A stretch of DNA of 64,000 nt, from NCBI GenBank assembly GCA_964603595.1, contig CAZRVN010000004.1, positions 62,001-126,000 of the forward strand, given 5' to 3'. The position numbers were made by a program, and so were the translations under genes. Below are positions 42,558 through 53,162 of this stretch, in pieces. The notes beneath the pieces are model-generated. The model was not told the DNA's origin, made no database searches, and saw only the letters and a list, made by a program, of their open reading frames with translations. Each line of letters starts with the position of its first letter. Within the stretch, counting starts at the first letter, position 1. This DNA comes from JAQVEM01 sp964603595 (GTDB taxonomy: Bacteria; Actinomycetota; Humimicrobiia; Humimicrobiales; Humimicrobiaceae).

Positions 42558-42833
42558 TTATTTTTTCTTTAATTTATCCTTAACAATTGGAAGCAGAGCT
42601 TCAGCAACTCCGATAATTTCACCCAAATCCCTTATAATGTTTTCTGAAAATTTGGCAAAGCTTTTACGGATATCTTTATCTATGTCAGCTTCTACAAATA
42701 ATTGTCTTAAAGTGTAAACCCATTTGCTTATTTCGGGGATTTTTTCATCGGAAAATATGGATTGTTTTGCAAGTTCTTTCATTTCTGGGGTTTTTTCTTC
42801 TACGTATTTTATTAATTTATTAAAGTCAATCAT
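42558..42833 (-). CDS. Small helical protein of unknown function
   Basis: About 91 residues, predicted all-helical and charged (FNKLIKYVEEKTPEMKELAK), with a Lys-rich end (VKDKLKKK). ATG 42833 is preferred over ATG 42842 because AAAGGATG lies directly in front of the latter and at a suitable distance from the former. It looks like a phage- or element-type accessory protein. It is convergent with the gene at 42361 (2 bases between stops). Confidence 0.5.
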   Translation of the reverse strand: MIDFNKLIKYVEEKTPEMKELAKQSIFSDEKIPEISKWVYTLRQLFVEADIDKDIRKSFAKFSENIIRDLGEIIGVAEALLPIVKDKLKKK

Positions 42834-42880
42834 AAATATCATCCTTTGTTTTAGTATAAAAGATTAAAAAATTTAATTAA

Positions 42881-43231
42881 TTAAATTTTATTTCCATCTT
42901 TATATTTTTTAAGTTCACTTTGAGTAATTTCTTCAACCATTTCAAAGTTATATCCAAGCTCATAGAGTTTCGTAGGTGAACTTATCCAACGCTTAACATT
43001 GGTTTTTATGTCTAATAAATATACGGGTTTTTGACCGATGGGTCTTATTAATCTAAAGGTTCTTTTATGATTTTTTATTGGGTATTTTTCTCTTATCTTT
43101 TTTTCTTCAATATCTGTCCGCCAATTTCTAACGCCCATTGTTGCATAAATTCCTGTTAGCAATAAACCAATACCACCAGTAATATAATAAAAGATTTGAG
43201 AAATTTTTTCTGTTAAAAATAAATTTATCAT
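42881..43231 (-). CDS. Membrane-anchored small protein of unknown function
   Basis: The 116-residue protein has one clear transmembrane segment (residues 10-30, IFYYITGGIGLLLTGIYATM) and a cytosolic basic domain with LIRPIGQKPVYLLDIKTNVK. It is followed 47 bases on by the small helical protein gene on the same strand. I do not recognise the family; it resembles membrane accessory proteins of prophages. Confidence 0.5.
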   Translation of the reverse strand: MINLFLTEKISQIFYYITGGIGLLLTGIYATMGVRNWRTDIEEKKIREKYPIKNHKRTFRLIRPIGQKPVYLLDIKTNVKRWISSPTKLYELGYNFEMVEEITQSELKKYKDGNKI

Positions 43232-43295
43232 AAAATTTATTATAACAGAAAAGATAATAATAAAATATTTTCTATTTATTATCTTTTCTAATTAA

Positions 43296-43487
43296 TTGAA
43301 TATAAAAAATTTAGATGGAATGTTTGTTGCTATAGATGATTTAAATAATATAATCGGTTTTGATATGGATTTAGATACGGTAAAAGAATATGCAAATTGG
43401 TATAAAGATAATCTCAATCACGAAAACAAAAGGATAATTAGGATTGTTGACCCTCAAACTAGGTTAAAATTAAAGAGATTACTTTAA
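43296..43487 (+). CDS. Small protein of unknown function, TTG or ATG start
   Basis: The frame from TTG 43296 gives 63 residues (MFVAIDDLNNIIGFDMDLDT, then VKEYANWYKDNLNHENKR). ATG 43320 would give 55. No good ribosome binding site favours either. It overlaps the end of the minus-strand gene at 43484 by four bases. The plan resembles the protein at 42361-42555. Confidence 0.4.
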   Translation: MNIKNLDGMFVAIDDLNNIIGFDMDLDTVKEYANWYKDNLNHENKRIIRIVDPQTRLKLKRLL

Positions 43488-43657
43488 TATTTTCTATCCC
43501 AAGCCGTTTTACCTTTTCTAGGTACTTTAGCTCTATATGAAATAGGTTTAATTGGCTTTTTTAGTTTGTCTATTTCGTCAGCTAAAAACCTAACAATACC
43601 AGTGAGATTGGGATTAACTTTTAGATATTCTTCTACTTTATCTCTTGTAGTTCCCAT
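43484..43657 (-). CDS. Small basic protein of unknown function
   Basis: 57 residues from ATG 43657, which has GAAGGGA seven bases upstream. The sequence has a helical part (MGTTRDKVEEYLKVNPNLTG) and a basic tail ending VPRKGKTAWDRKY. It lies downstream of a minus-strand promoter-like region with hairpins at 43690-44000. Confidence 0.5.
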   Translation of the reverse strand: MGTTRDKVEEYLKVNPNLTGIVRFLADEIDKLKKPIKPISYRAKVPRKGKTAWDRKY

Positions 43658-43694
43658 ATTTATTCCCTTCGTTCTTTGATAGTTTAATAATAAT

Positions 43695-43718
43695 CGGTAT
43701 GATGGGTGAATCATACCG
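43695..43718 (-). repeat. Hairpin in the leader of the small basic protein gene
   Basis: CGGTATGAT and ATCATACCG form a perfect 9-bp stem with a 6-base loop, 38 bases upstream of ATG 43657. No T tract follows on either strand. It might be an operator or mRNA structure. Confidence 0.6.
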
Positions 43719-43878
43719 ACGGTATCCATATCTCGCGTAGGTTGGGGGCAGAAGGTTGCCCAATTCCTCCTTCGGGCTCTTCATTTTTGAGACAAAAGAA
43801 ACTACATTATCAGCACCCCACTACACCTTAGCCCTTCTTTCTCACTTCAAGGATATGGTCTACCTTGCCGATTTTTCG

Positions 43879-43941
43879 CTAGTGAGAAACGGAACTTTTA
43901 GCTCTTGTACGCTTTAGTCTGAAGAAACGCTTGTAGTTCAT
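43879..43941 (-). CDS. Very short basic ORF with strong ribosome binding site
   Basis: ATG 43941 is preceded by TAGGAGGTGTC, a strong Shine-Dalgarno at good spacing. It opens 20 codons (MNYKRFFRLKRTRAKSSVSH) before TAG. Eight residues are basic. It could be a leader peptide or a small nucleic-acid-binding peptide; it may also be the truncated start of a longer ancestor. Confidence 0.35.
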   Translation of the reverse strand: MNYKRFFRLKRTRAKSSVSH

Positions 43942-43967
43942 GACACCTCCTACATATACAAGCTTTC

Positions 43968-43996
43968 ACCTCATGTGAGGTATGGATACTATTATA
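43968..43996 (-). promoter_or_regulatory. Minus-strand -10 box with operator-like palindrome
   Basis: TATAAT on the minus strand (43996-43991) is followed by the inverted repeat ACCTCA-TG-TGAGGT (43968-43981) over the expected start of transcription. No good -35 is seen, as for activated or repressed element promoters. The rest of 43730-44119 has hairpin-rich sequence without a known RNA family. Confidence 0.4.
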
Positions 43997-44119
43997 ACAA
44001 AATAAATATTATTTTATGTTAGAATGGTGATATAAATATTATGGCGATAATATAATCTAATAGATAAATATTAATACATTATTGTAGGTATAGGGATAAT
44101 TCCGAAACTTTATAAATAG

Positions 44120-45031
<912 letters not shown>

Positions 45032-45078
45032 GCTATTATAGTATATAAGAAGTTTATTTCAATACCAATTTAGTTTTC

Positions 45079-46179
45079 TCAGTGCTCGAGAAAATCCCTT
45101 AAGACACCGCTTCTATTTGGATGTCTTAATTTGCCAAGTGTCTTTGACTCTATCTGCCTTATTCTCTCCCTGGTTACTCCAAATTCCCTTCCAACTTCCT
45201 CAAGAGTTCTGGGATGGCCATCCTGAAGCCCAAACCTTAACTGAATAACTTTTCTTTCCCTGTCATTTAATGTATTCAAAACCTCCTGAAGCTGCTCCTG
45301 AAGCATCGTAAAAGAAGCAGCATCGGAAGGTGCCTCTACCTCAGAATCTTCTATGAAATCCCCCAGATGGCTATCCTCTTCCTCACCGATAGGAGTTTCA
45401 AGGGATACCGGCTCCTGGGATATTTTCATAACCTCCCTGACCTTATCTGCCGAAAATTTCATTTTTCTTGCAATTTCTTCCGGAGTAGGTTCTCTTCCTA
45501 ATTTTTGTAGAAGCTGCCTCTGTACTCTTATCAATTTATTTATAGTCTCCACCATATGTACAGGTATTCTTATGGTTCTTGCCTGGTCTGCAATAGCCCT
45601 TGTTATTGCCTGCCTTATCCACCACGTAGCATAGGTAGAAAATTTATAGCCCTTCTTGTAATCAAATTTCTCAACTGCCCTTATAAGTCCAAGATTGCCT
45701 TCCTGGATAAGGTCAAGAAATAGCATACCCCTGCCTACATATTTTTTGGCAATGCTTACCACAAGTCTTAAATTAGCTTCAACAAGCATTCTCTTTGCCT
45801 CTGCATCCCCTGCTTCAATCCTCCTGGCAAGATTAACTTCCTCATAGGCGGTAAGAAGCCGTACTTTCCCAATCTCCTTAAGGTACATCCTGACCGGGTC
45901 ATTCGTAGGAGACTTTACACTCATGTTCAGCTGTTTATTTAAAGCCTTCTCTTTACTTTTTTTATCCTCAACTCTTCTGTCAAAGCTTTCATCATCTTCA
46001 CTTACAATTTCTATTCCCAGATTCTGGATAACATCATAGATGTTCTCAATCTGTTCCTTGGATAAATCTATTTCTGAAAGGTTCTCAGCAATCTCCTCTG
46101 TAGTCAGAATGCCTTCATTTTTACCTTTATTTATTAACATTTTTACTTCTTCCAGCTTGAATTCTGACCCTTTTTTCAT
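45079..46179 (-). CDS. rpoD: RNA polymerase primary sigma factor
   Basis: The 366-residue sigma-70 factor has regions 1.1 (short, acidic, residues 1-80), 1.2 (DPVRMYLKEIGKVRLLTAYE), 2 (LRLVVSIAKKYVGRGMLFLD through KGYKFSTYATWWIRQAITRA), 3 (IPVHMVETINKLIRVQRQLL) and 4 (HTH GREFGVTRERIRQIESKTLG). Length fits the short primary sigma factors of low-GC lineages. AGAGGTGATT precedes the ATG strongly. It follows dnaG by 23 bases, the usual macromolecular-synthesis order. Confidence 0.97.
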   Translation of the reverse strand: MKKGSEFKLEEVKMLINKGKNEGILTTEEIAENLSEIDLSKEQIENIYDVIQNLGIEIVSEDDESFDRRVEDKKSKEKALNKQLNMSVKSPTNDPVRMYLKEIGKVRLLTAYEEVNLARRIEAGDAEAKRMLVEANLRLVVSIAKKYVGRGMLFLDLIQEGNLGLIRAVEKFDYKKGYKFSTYATWWIRQAITRAIADQARTIRIPVHMVETINKLIRVQRQLLQKLGREPTPEEIARKMKFSADKVREVMKISQEPVSLETPIGEEEDSHLGDFIEDSEVEAPSDAASFTMLQEQLQEVLNTLNDRERKVIQLRFGLQDGHPRTLEEVGREFGVTRERIRQIESKTLGKLRHPNRSGVLRDFLEH

Positions 46180-46202
46180 ATTTAATCACCTCTGAATTTA
46201 AA

Positions 46203-48110
46203 TTATCTTAGACTCATTCTTTCTTTTTCCAGTTCTATCAATCTCCTGTAAAGCTGGTCGTAGCTACTATTAAAATCATCATTTCCTACACTGCCTTCCG
46301 CACTTTTATTCTTTTCATATTCTACCATTTTATTTCTTATATCTTCAATTTTTCCCGAAATACGGATTATCTTCAGGTTGTTAATAACTTCGCTGCTCGC
46401 CTGGTTTATATTCTGGTCGGTAAAATGCGACTCACTGAATAATATATCATTATATAATTTTTTTATATCCTCATTTTCTATTGCTTGAGACGAAATTTTA
46501 ACAGGAAAGTTTACCTTTTCATTATTTTTTTTAGCCCCCATAATCTCATCTCTTACAGTTATATAAAGCTTTCTGGTGTCGTCAAACCTGAAATAATCTG
46601 GTCCCATATCCAGAAGCTCATCAATTCTACTGCCCAGCCCGTTTATTATTAATCTAAGCGTATCTATTTCAATTCTTTTTAATGGAACAACACTGCCGGT
46701 TCCTTCTTTATTTTCCCGGCTCCCATAGGCCCCATCCCGGTATACCCGGGCACTGGTACCACTGTACTTTTTCTTTAACATTTCTTCCAGAAGCAGGCTT
46801 TCTTTTAAATTTAATTTCTGAGCCACTTTCTTTATGCATTCTTCCTGTATAATACCCGATGAAAGAGTGGATATAAACCTTAACAGGTGTTCACTTGCTT
46901 TAAGTTTACCTGCCATACTTCCTATATTGTACTTGCTTAAAATTACATCAATAGTAAAATCAATGATTCCCGGCGCATCTTCAACTTTTTTTATAAAAGC
47001 TTCCCTGCCCTTTTTGAATACAAAATCAGCAGGGTCATATCCCTCTTCAAGAACCGCTACCCTGATATTTAAATTATTTTCATAATAAAGATCCAGTCTT
47101 TCATTATATTCCCTCAGCCGTTCAATCCCTTTTAGTGAAGCATCCATACCCGCCTTATCGCTATCAAAAACCAGTACTATATTTTTCGTAAAACGCCCCA
47201 GAATCATTATCTGTTCAGAAGTAAGCGCAGTACCCAGACTGGCAACCGCATTTTTTACTCCTGACTGTGAAAGAGCCATCACATCGGTATATCCTTCTAC
47301 AATAAGCACTTCATCCTTTTCAACAATATAATTTTTGCCCTTATCTATACCATATATATTCTTACTCTTAGAATAAAGCCTTGTTTCCGGGGTATTTATA
47401 TATTTTGCTTTCTGGTCCCTGGTTTTACTTTCTCCGGAAACAATCCTTCCTCCAAAACCTATTGTCTTTCCTACTATATCTTTAATAGGAAACATTATTC
47501 TTCCCCTGAAGCGGTCATAAACGCCAATGCCGTTTTTACTGCTTTCTATAGCAAGCCCGCACTTTATCAGCTCACCTGCTTTATATCCCCTTTTCATGGC
47601 AAAATTCGAAAAGCTATCCCAGCTATCCAGACTAAAGCCAACCTCAAATTCTTTCAAAGTATCTTCTGTAAAGCCTCTTTTCTTTAAATAATCCAGGGGA
47701 ACTATGCTTTTTTTGCTGTTTAAAAGTATAAAATTAAAATATTTATTGGCCTGCTCATTAAGTTCTACAAGCCTGTTCTTTAGCTTTGATGGCTCTTTTG
47801 AGCCGCTGTGATTATACTTTAATTTATAACCGGCCTTTTTTGCCAGGAATTCAACAGCTTCCACAAACTCCATATTTTCAATCTTCTCTATGAAACTTAT
47901 AACATCTCCGCCTTCACCACAGCCAAAGCAGTGATAAAGCTGCTTTGAAGTATCAACAGTAAATGATGGAGTTTTTTCTTTATGAAAAGGGCAAAGCCCG
48001 GTAAAATTCCTGCCGGTTTTTTTTAACTTCACATAATTGGATACAATGCTGTAGATATCCGCCTTAGACTTTAATTCCTCTACTTCGCCCTCTTTTAGAC
48101 TTCTGCCCAT
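46203..48110 (-). CDS. dnaG: DNA primase
   Basis: The 635-residue primase has the CHC2 zinc finger (GLCPFHKEKTPSF, then YHCFGCGEGGD), the catalytic core with RFRGRIMFPI, and a TOPRIM domain (VLIVEGYTDVMAL, DSDKAG, and GYDPADFVF). The C-terminal helicase-binding domain (about 450-635) is divergent, as usual. It makes RNA primers for replication with the DnaB helicase. It lies in operon order before rpoD. Confidence 0.96.
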   Translation of the reverse strand: MGRSLKEGEVEELKSKADIYSIVSNYVKLKKTGRNFTGLCPFHKEKTPSFTVDTSKQLYHCFGCGEGGDVISFIEKIENMEFVEAVEFLAKKAGYKLKYNHSGSKEPSKLKNRLVELNEQANKYFNFILLNSKKSIVPLDYLKKRGFTEDTLKEFEVGFSLDSWDSFSNFAMKRGYKAGELIKCGLAIESSKNGIGVYDRFRGRIMFPIKDIVGKTIGFGGRIVSGESKTRDQKAKYINTPETRLYSKSKNIYGIDKGKNYIVEKDEVLIVEGYTDVMALSQSGVKNAVASLGTALTSEQIMILGRFTKNIVLVFDSDKAGMDASLKGIERLREYNERLDLYYENNLNIRVAVLEEGYDPADFVFKKGREAFIKKVEDAPGIIDFTIDVILSKYNIGSMAGKLKASEHLLRFISTLSSGIIQEECIKKVAQKLNLKESLLLEEMLKKKYSGTSARVYRDGAYGSRENKEGTGSVVPLKRIEIDTLRLIINGLGSRIDELLDMGPDYFRFDDTRKLYITVRDEIMGAKKNNEKVNFPVKISSQAIENEDIKKLYNDILFSESHFTDQNINQASSEVINNLKIIRISGKIEDIRNKMVEYEKNKSAEGSVGNDDFNSSYDQLYRRLIELEKERMSLR

Positions 48111-48282
48111 TATTTTTAGAAGATTAAATATAACTAGTTATAAAATATATTTGCTGGATCTAACTGCAATAAAAAGTATTAAAACGGCTTTTTTTCTTAT
48201 TAAATTCAACAAACTTAAAACTTATTTTACCACTAATATATTTTTTATAAGAGAGTTGTTCCTAAAATATTTTATTAAATTT

Positions 48283-50916
48283 TTAACTTTTTTGCTCTTT
48301 TTCCTTTATGGCTGCCCTTGCCGCAGCAAGACGTGCAATCGGAACCCTGTAAGGAGAACAGCTTACATAATCCATTCCTATCATGTGACAGAATTCTATT
48401 GAATTTGGATCACCGCCATGTTCACCGCATATACCTATTTTTAACTTTTCTTTTGTTTTTCTTCCTTTTTCAACACCCATCTTAACCAGCTGCCCAACTC
48501 CATTTATATCAAGCGTAGCAAATGGGTCTTTTTCCATTATGCCCTTATCTATATAGTCGGGAAGGAATTTTCCGGCATCATCCCTTGAAAATCCGAAAGT
48601 CATCTGTGTCAAATCATTGGTTCCGAAGCTAAAGAATTCTGCTTCCCTTGCTATCTCATCAGCAGTAACACACGCCCTTGGAATTTCAATCATAGTTCCT
48701 ATTTTATAGGTAAATTTCTTTTTCCCTTTCTTTAATATCTCGTCAGCAATCTTTATTATCTGCTTTTTTAAAATCTTTATTTCATTTACATTGCCTACCA
48801 GAGGAACCATTATTTCCGGTTTTACTTTATATCCCTTTTGAGTAAGCTCACTGGCTGCCTCAAATATAGCCCTGGCCTGCATTTCGAGAATTTCGGGATA
48901 AGTAATGGAAAGCCTGCATCCCCTGTGCCCCAGCATTGGGTTCATCTCATGAAGGGCATTTACAGTTCCTTTCAGTTCATCAAACTTTATTCCAAGCTCT
49001 CCTGCTATTTCTTTTATATCCTTATCTTCATGGGGTAAAAATTCATGAAGAGGCGGATCGAGCAATCTTATAGTTACAGGCAGGCCTTTCATCACCTTAA
49101 ATATTTCTATAAAGTCCTTTTTCTGCATGGGTAGGATTGCTGCCAGAGCCTTTTCCCTCTCTTCCCTGCTATTTGCCACTATCATTTTCCTTACAGCTTT
49201 AATCCTGTCAGTTTCAAAGAACATATGCTCTGTCCTGCAAAGTCCGATACCTTCTGCTCCAAAATCCAGCGCAACTTTTGAATCATGAGGGGTATCAGCG
49301 TTAGCTCTTACTCCTATACTCCTGTAAGTATCAACCCAGCTCATAAATTTCTTGAAATCTTCTCCTATTTCAGGATCAACTACCGGGATTTTATCCTTGA
49401 AAACTTCTCCGGTAGAACCATCAAGCGTAATCCAATCACCTTCATTTATCCTGCTTCCATTTATTTCAATATATTTCTTGCTCTCATATACTTTCACATC
49501 CTCTGCACCGGCAACACAGCACTTACCCATACCCCTGGCAACCACAGCAGCATGGGAAGTCATTCCTCCTCTTGCAGTCAGGATGCCCTGCGATACCGCC
49601 ATCCCCTGAATATCTTCAGGAGAAGTTTCTGTTCTTACCAGGATAACATTATCATTCTTTGACTCTTTTACAGCATCATCAGCATCAAAAACAACCCTTC
49701 CCAGGGCAGCCCCGGGAGATGCCGGCAGCCCCTTTGTAAGAAGTTTCGCTTTATCTTTTGCTTTATTATCAAGCTGCTTATGAAGTAACTGGTCCAGCAT
49801 CTGCGGTTCAACTCTTGTCACTGCAGTTTGCTTATCAATACGTCTTTTCTTTACCATGTCAACAGCAATTCTTAATGCCGCAGCTGCTGTCCTTTTACCT
49901 GTTCTTGTTTGAAGAATATATAATTTACCTTCCTGAATGGTAAATTCAAGATCCTGCATATCCCTGTAATGGTCTTCCAGTTTCTTTCTTATATCAGCAA
50001 GCTCTTTATATACCTTTGGCATCTCTTCATTCAGCTTGGATATTGTCTGTGGGGTCCTTATACCTGCAACCACATCCTCGCCCTGTGCATTAAAAAGATA
50101 CTCTCCGTAAAATTTATCCTCGCCTGTTGCCGGATTTCTGGTGAAAGCCACACCTGTTCCTGAACTTTCTCCCATATTCCCGAAAACCATTGCCTGTACA
50201 TTTACAGCAGTTCCTATACCATGAGGAATATCGTGAAGATTTCTGTAAGAAATAGCCCTTTTATTATTCCAGGAACCAAATACCGCATCAATAGACATTT
50301 TAAGCTGCTTTCTAGGATCCTGCGGAAAACTTTTATTCTTAGACTGTTTTATAATCTTTTTATAATCTTCTACCAGGGCCTTCAAATCCTGATCATCCAG
50401 CTCGGTGTCAAACTTTACTTTCTTTTTGTCTTTTCTGGCCTGCAGCGCTTTCTCAAATTTATCATGTTCTACCCCCATTACCACATCACCGAACATCTGG
50501 ATAAACCTCCTGTATGAATCCCAGCTAAATCTTTCATTACCTGTCTTTTTAATTAGGCCTTTTATAGTCCTGTCATTTAAGCCAAGATTAAGAACTGTAT
50601 CCATCATGCCGGGCATGGAAATTGCCGCTCCTGACCTTACGGAAACCAGCAGCGGATTTTCTTCATCCCCAAAACTCATTTCCATCTGTTTTTCTAATTT
50701 TTTCAGGTTTTTTTCAATCTGCTCATCCATTCCTCCGGGATATTTCCTTCCCAGTTCATAGAACAGGTTGCAAACCTCAGTTGTTATAGTAAAACCAGAG
50801 GGCACCGGCAGCCCTATATTGGTCATTTCTGATAAATTAGCTCCTTTTCCTCCAAGGAGTTTCTTCATCTCTTTTTTACCTTCGCCAAAAAAATACACAT
50901 ATTTTTTCGAAGCCAT
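48283..50916 (-). CDS. ppdK: Pyruvate, phosphate dikinase
   Basis: The 877-residue enzyme has all parts: the N-terminal ATP-grasp domain (KKLLGGKGANLSEMTNIGLP), the swivelling phosphohistidine domain (GGMTSHAAVVARGMGKCC, catalytic His about 452) and the PEP/pyruvate barrel (GTNDLTQMTFGFSRDD, then ICGEHGGDPNSIEFCHMIGM). It interconverts pyruvate, ATP and Pi with PEP, AMP and PPi, used for glycolysis with PPi or for gluconeogenesis in anaerobes. The PPDK regulatory-protein gene often found here is absent. Position between glyS and dnaG is conserved in many Clostridia. Confidence 0.97.
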   Translation of the reverse strand: MASKKYVYFFGEGKKEMKKLLGGKGANLSEMTNIGLPVPSGFTITTEVCNLFYELGRKYPGGMDEQIEKNLKKLEKQMEMSFGDEENPLLVSVRSGAAISMPGMMDTVLNLGLNDRTIKGLIKKTGNERFSWDSYRRFIQMFGDVVMGVEHDKFEKALQARKDKKKVKFDTELDDQDLKALVEDYKKIIKQSKNKSFPQDPRKQLKMSIDAVFGSWNNKRAISYRNLHDIPHGIGTAVNVQAMVFGNMGESSGTGVAFTRNPATGEDKFYGEYLFNAQGEDVVAGIRTPQTISKLNEEMPKVYKELADIRKKLEDHYRDMQDLEFTIQEGKLYILQTRTGKRTAAAALRIAVDMVKKRRIDKQTAVTRVEPQMLDQLLHKQLDNKAKDKAKLLTKGLPASPGAALGRVVFDADDAVKESKNDNVILVRTETSPEDIQGMAVSQGILTARGGMTSHAAVVARGMGKCCVAGAEDVKVYESKKYIEINGSRINEGDWITLDGSTGEVFKDKIPVVDPEIGEDFKKFMSWVDTYRSIGVRANADTPHDSKVALDFGAEGIGLCRTEHMFFETDRIKAVRKMIVANSREEREKALAAILPMQKKDFIEIFKVMKGLPVTIRLLDPPLHEFLPHEDKDIKEIAGELGIKFDELKGTVNALHEMNPMLGHRGCRLSITYPEILEMQARAIFEAASELTQKGYKVKPEIMVPLVGNVNEIKILKKQIIKIADEILKKGKKKFTYKIGTMIEIPRACVTADEIAREAEFFSFGTNDLTQMTFGFSRDDAGKFLPDYIDKGIMEKDPFATLDINGVGQLVKMGVEKGRKTKEKLKIGICGEHGGDPNSIEFCHMIGMDYVSCSPYRVPIARLAAARAAIKEKEQKS

Positions 50917-51030
50917 TTTTTACCAATCCCTTTCTTATGCTAAAATAACAATTTATTTTATAATCTTGAAATGACAAATTGGAATATGATAACAGAAAAA
51001 CAGAAAAAAATTAAGGGTAATATTTTGATA

Positions 51031-53154
51031 TTAGCTATTATTTACTATTAATTTGGAAAAATCTGCCATCATCATGTAAAGGTCAAATGTTTTTTTTATC
51101 AAATTAATGCGGTTAGACCTTGTTTTCTCATTTTTATCCATTACCAGTACTTTATCAAAGAAAATATCAACAACTTTTCCAAATTCGTAAAGTTTTAAAA
51201 GAACCTCCCTGTAATCTTTATCTCTGATAAATTTTTTTATCAGTGGCTCTTTTTTTTCGATTGATGAAAATAGTTTCTTCTCATATTCTTCCGTAAGCAA
51301 CCCGGAATCTACCCTGCCAAATCCTCCTTTACCCATTATATTTTTACATCTGACCATGGGGAAATATATTTTCTTTATGTCCTTTTCTCCAATAAATTCT
51401 TCAAGAGAATCAAATCTTAAGCCGATATCCATGATAGAGGAGCAACCGGACCCGAGGACTGACTCAAGAATATCAATCCTCCTATTCTCCCTACCCACCA
51501 TAAACTTAAACCTTGCTATGATAAAGTCCCTGACCTCCTTATCAACTTTCACCTCATTTTTATACTTGAAACCAGGATTTTCGGTGTACAATTTAAGGCA
51601 GTAACCAATTAAACCATCAATGCTAAAATCATATTTGCCTTTAAGCACCGAAAGAACTATACCGGAAGCTTTCCTTCTTAAAGCAAATGGGTCTGCGGAG
51701 CCAGTTGGTATTTCCCCGGCAATAAACATTCCGGATATGGTATCAATTTTATCTGCAATAGCCAGTATCAGTCCTACATCATTTGACGGGGGTATATCAC
51801 CGGAAAACCTCGGGAGGTAATGTTCAAACACCGCATCAGATACTTCAAATTTCTCACCCCTGTCCTTTGAATACTGGCATCCAACTATCCCCTGCAGAGA
51901 AGGAAACTCCACTACCATATTTGTTACAAGGTCACACTTGCATAGCATGCTTGCCCTGGCAAGGTCTTCTTCCAGATTATTATCTATAGCGCTGCCACTT
52001 TCTTTTAACATTTTTACAATACGGGTACTTATCTTCTTTAATCTTAAAGATTTCTCATGCATACTGCCCAGATTGGAAAAGAAAATAACCCCTTTTAGTT
52101 TTTTTGTCCAGTAGCTAAAATTATGCTTTCTGTCTTCCTCATAAAAATACGCGGCGTCACTCAACCTGGCCTTAAGCACCCTCTCATTTCCTTCTTTTAC
52201 CCCGCCTTCATCCTTTACCCCATTCTGGACAATTATAAAGTTTGTGCTGACATTTCCCGAGCTATCCACAACTGCAAAATATTTCTGGTGGTGCTGTATT
52301 GCCTCTATCAGCAAATCTTTTGGAATATAGAGAAACTTCTCCGGAAAGCTGCCCACAATTACATTAGGCATCTCTACCATATTTACAACATCTTCCAGCA
52401 GGTCTTCGTCCAGGACAACTCTTAACTTGCCTTTCCATAACTTTCCTTCAAGCTGCCTTATCTTTGCAATTATTATTTTCTTCCTCTTTTCCGCCTCAGC
52501 TATTACCTTTCCTTTATCCTCCAGAAGCTTAAAATAGTTTCTGCTGTCTTTTATAACTATAGGGGAAGGATTAATTGTACTGTGACCAAAAGTTATATTT
52601 GAGGAGCTTAGATTTACAACTTTAAAATTTACTACCTCATTATCGTAAAGAGCAAGAACCCACCTTATGGGACGGATAAACTTGATATCATAATTACCCC
52701 ATGTCATCTGTTTGCTGAAAGCCAGTGAAAGTATAGAATCCTTGAGTATTCCTGCAAGTAAATCTTTTGTCTTTTTGCCTTTCTCTATATTTTTTTTACC
52801 AAGGTACAGACCCTTATCACCCACTTTTATTTTTTCAAGGTCGCTAACTTTAGAATTTAAGCTTTTTGCAAAGCCCTTTGCTGCCTCCGTAGGTTTTCCC
52901 TTGTCATCAAAGGCAATTCCTACAGGCGGACCGGTGATTATCTTTTCTTCCGAATCCTGCATCTCAGCCAGTCCCTCAACCACAGCAACCAGCCTTCTTG
53001 GAGAGCTATAAGTCCTGACACTATCAAATTTAATCCGGTTTTCGGCCAGCTTATTCTCAAGAACCATCTTTAACCCACCGGTACCTTCTTTAATACATAA
53101 AGGTGGGATTTCCTCTGTTCCAATTTCAAAAAGTAATTGTTTCTTCTTTACCAT
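51031..53154 (-). CDS. glyS: Glycyl-tRNA synthetase beta subunit
   Basis: The 707-residue beta chain starts LLFEIGTEEIPPLC, has the KQMTWGNYDIKFIRPIRWVL and MPNVIVGSFPEKFLYIPKDL segments, the DPFALRRKASGIV motif near residue 485 and a C-terminal anticodon-binding helical domain (about 580-700). It binds tRNA-Gly and works as an alpha2beta2 enzyme with GlyQ. It starts eight bases after the glyQ stop. Confidence 0.96.
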   Translation of the reverse strand: MVKKKQLLFEIGTEEIPPLCIKEGTGGLKMVLENKLAENRIKFDSVRTYSSPRRLVAVVEGLAEMQDSEEKIITGPPVGIAFDDKGKPTEAAKGFAKSLNSKVSDLEKIKVGDKGLYLGKKNIEKGKKTKDLLAGILKDSILSLAFSKQMTWGNYDIKFIRPIRWVLALYDNEVVNFKVVNLSSSNITFGHSTINPSPIVIKDSRNYFKLLEDKGKVIAEAEKRKKIIIAKIRQLEGKLWKGKLRVVLDEDLLEDVVNMVEMPNVIVGSFPEKFLYIPKDLLIEAIQHHQKYFAVVDSSGNVSTNFIIVQNGVKDEGGVKEGNERVLKARLSDAAYFYEEDRKHNFSYWTKKLKGVIFFSNLGSMHEKSLRLKKISTRIVKMLKESGSAIDNNLEEDLARASMLCKCDLVTNMVVEFPSLQGIVGCQYSKDRGEKFEVSDAVFEHYLPRFSGDIPPSNDVGLILAIADKIDTISGMFIAGEIPTGSADPFALRRKASGIVLSVLKGKYDFSIDGLIGYCLKLYTENPGFKYKNEVKVDKEVRDFIIARFKFMVGRENRRIDILESVLGSGCSSIMDIGLRFDSLEEFIGEKDIKKIYFPMVRCKNIMGKGGFGRVDSGLLTEEYEKKLFSSIEKKEPLIKKFIRDKDYREVLLKLYEFGKVVDIFFDKVLVMDKNEKTRSNRINLIKKTFDLYMMMADFSKLIVNNS

Positions 53155-53162
53155 ACCCTAAA

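Noticed and set aside
48838..50974. Several plus-strand open frames inside ppdK
   Set aside because: They are antisense shadows of a complete, highly conserved enzyme gene without own ribosome binding sites.
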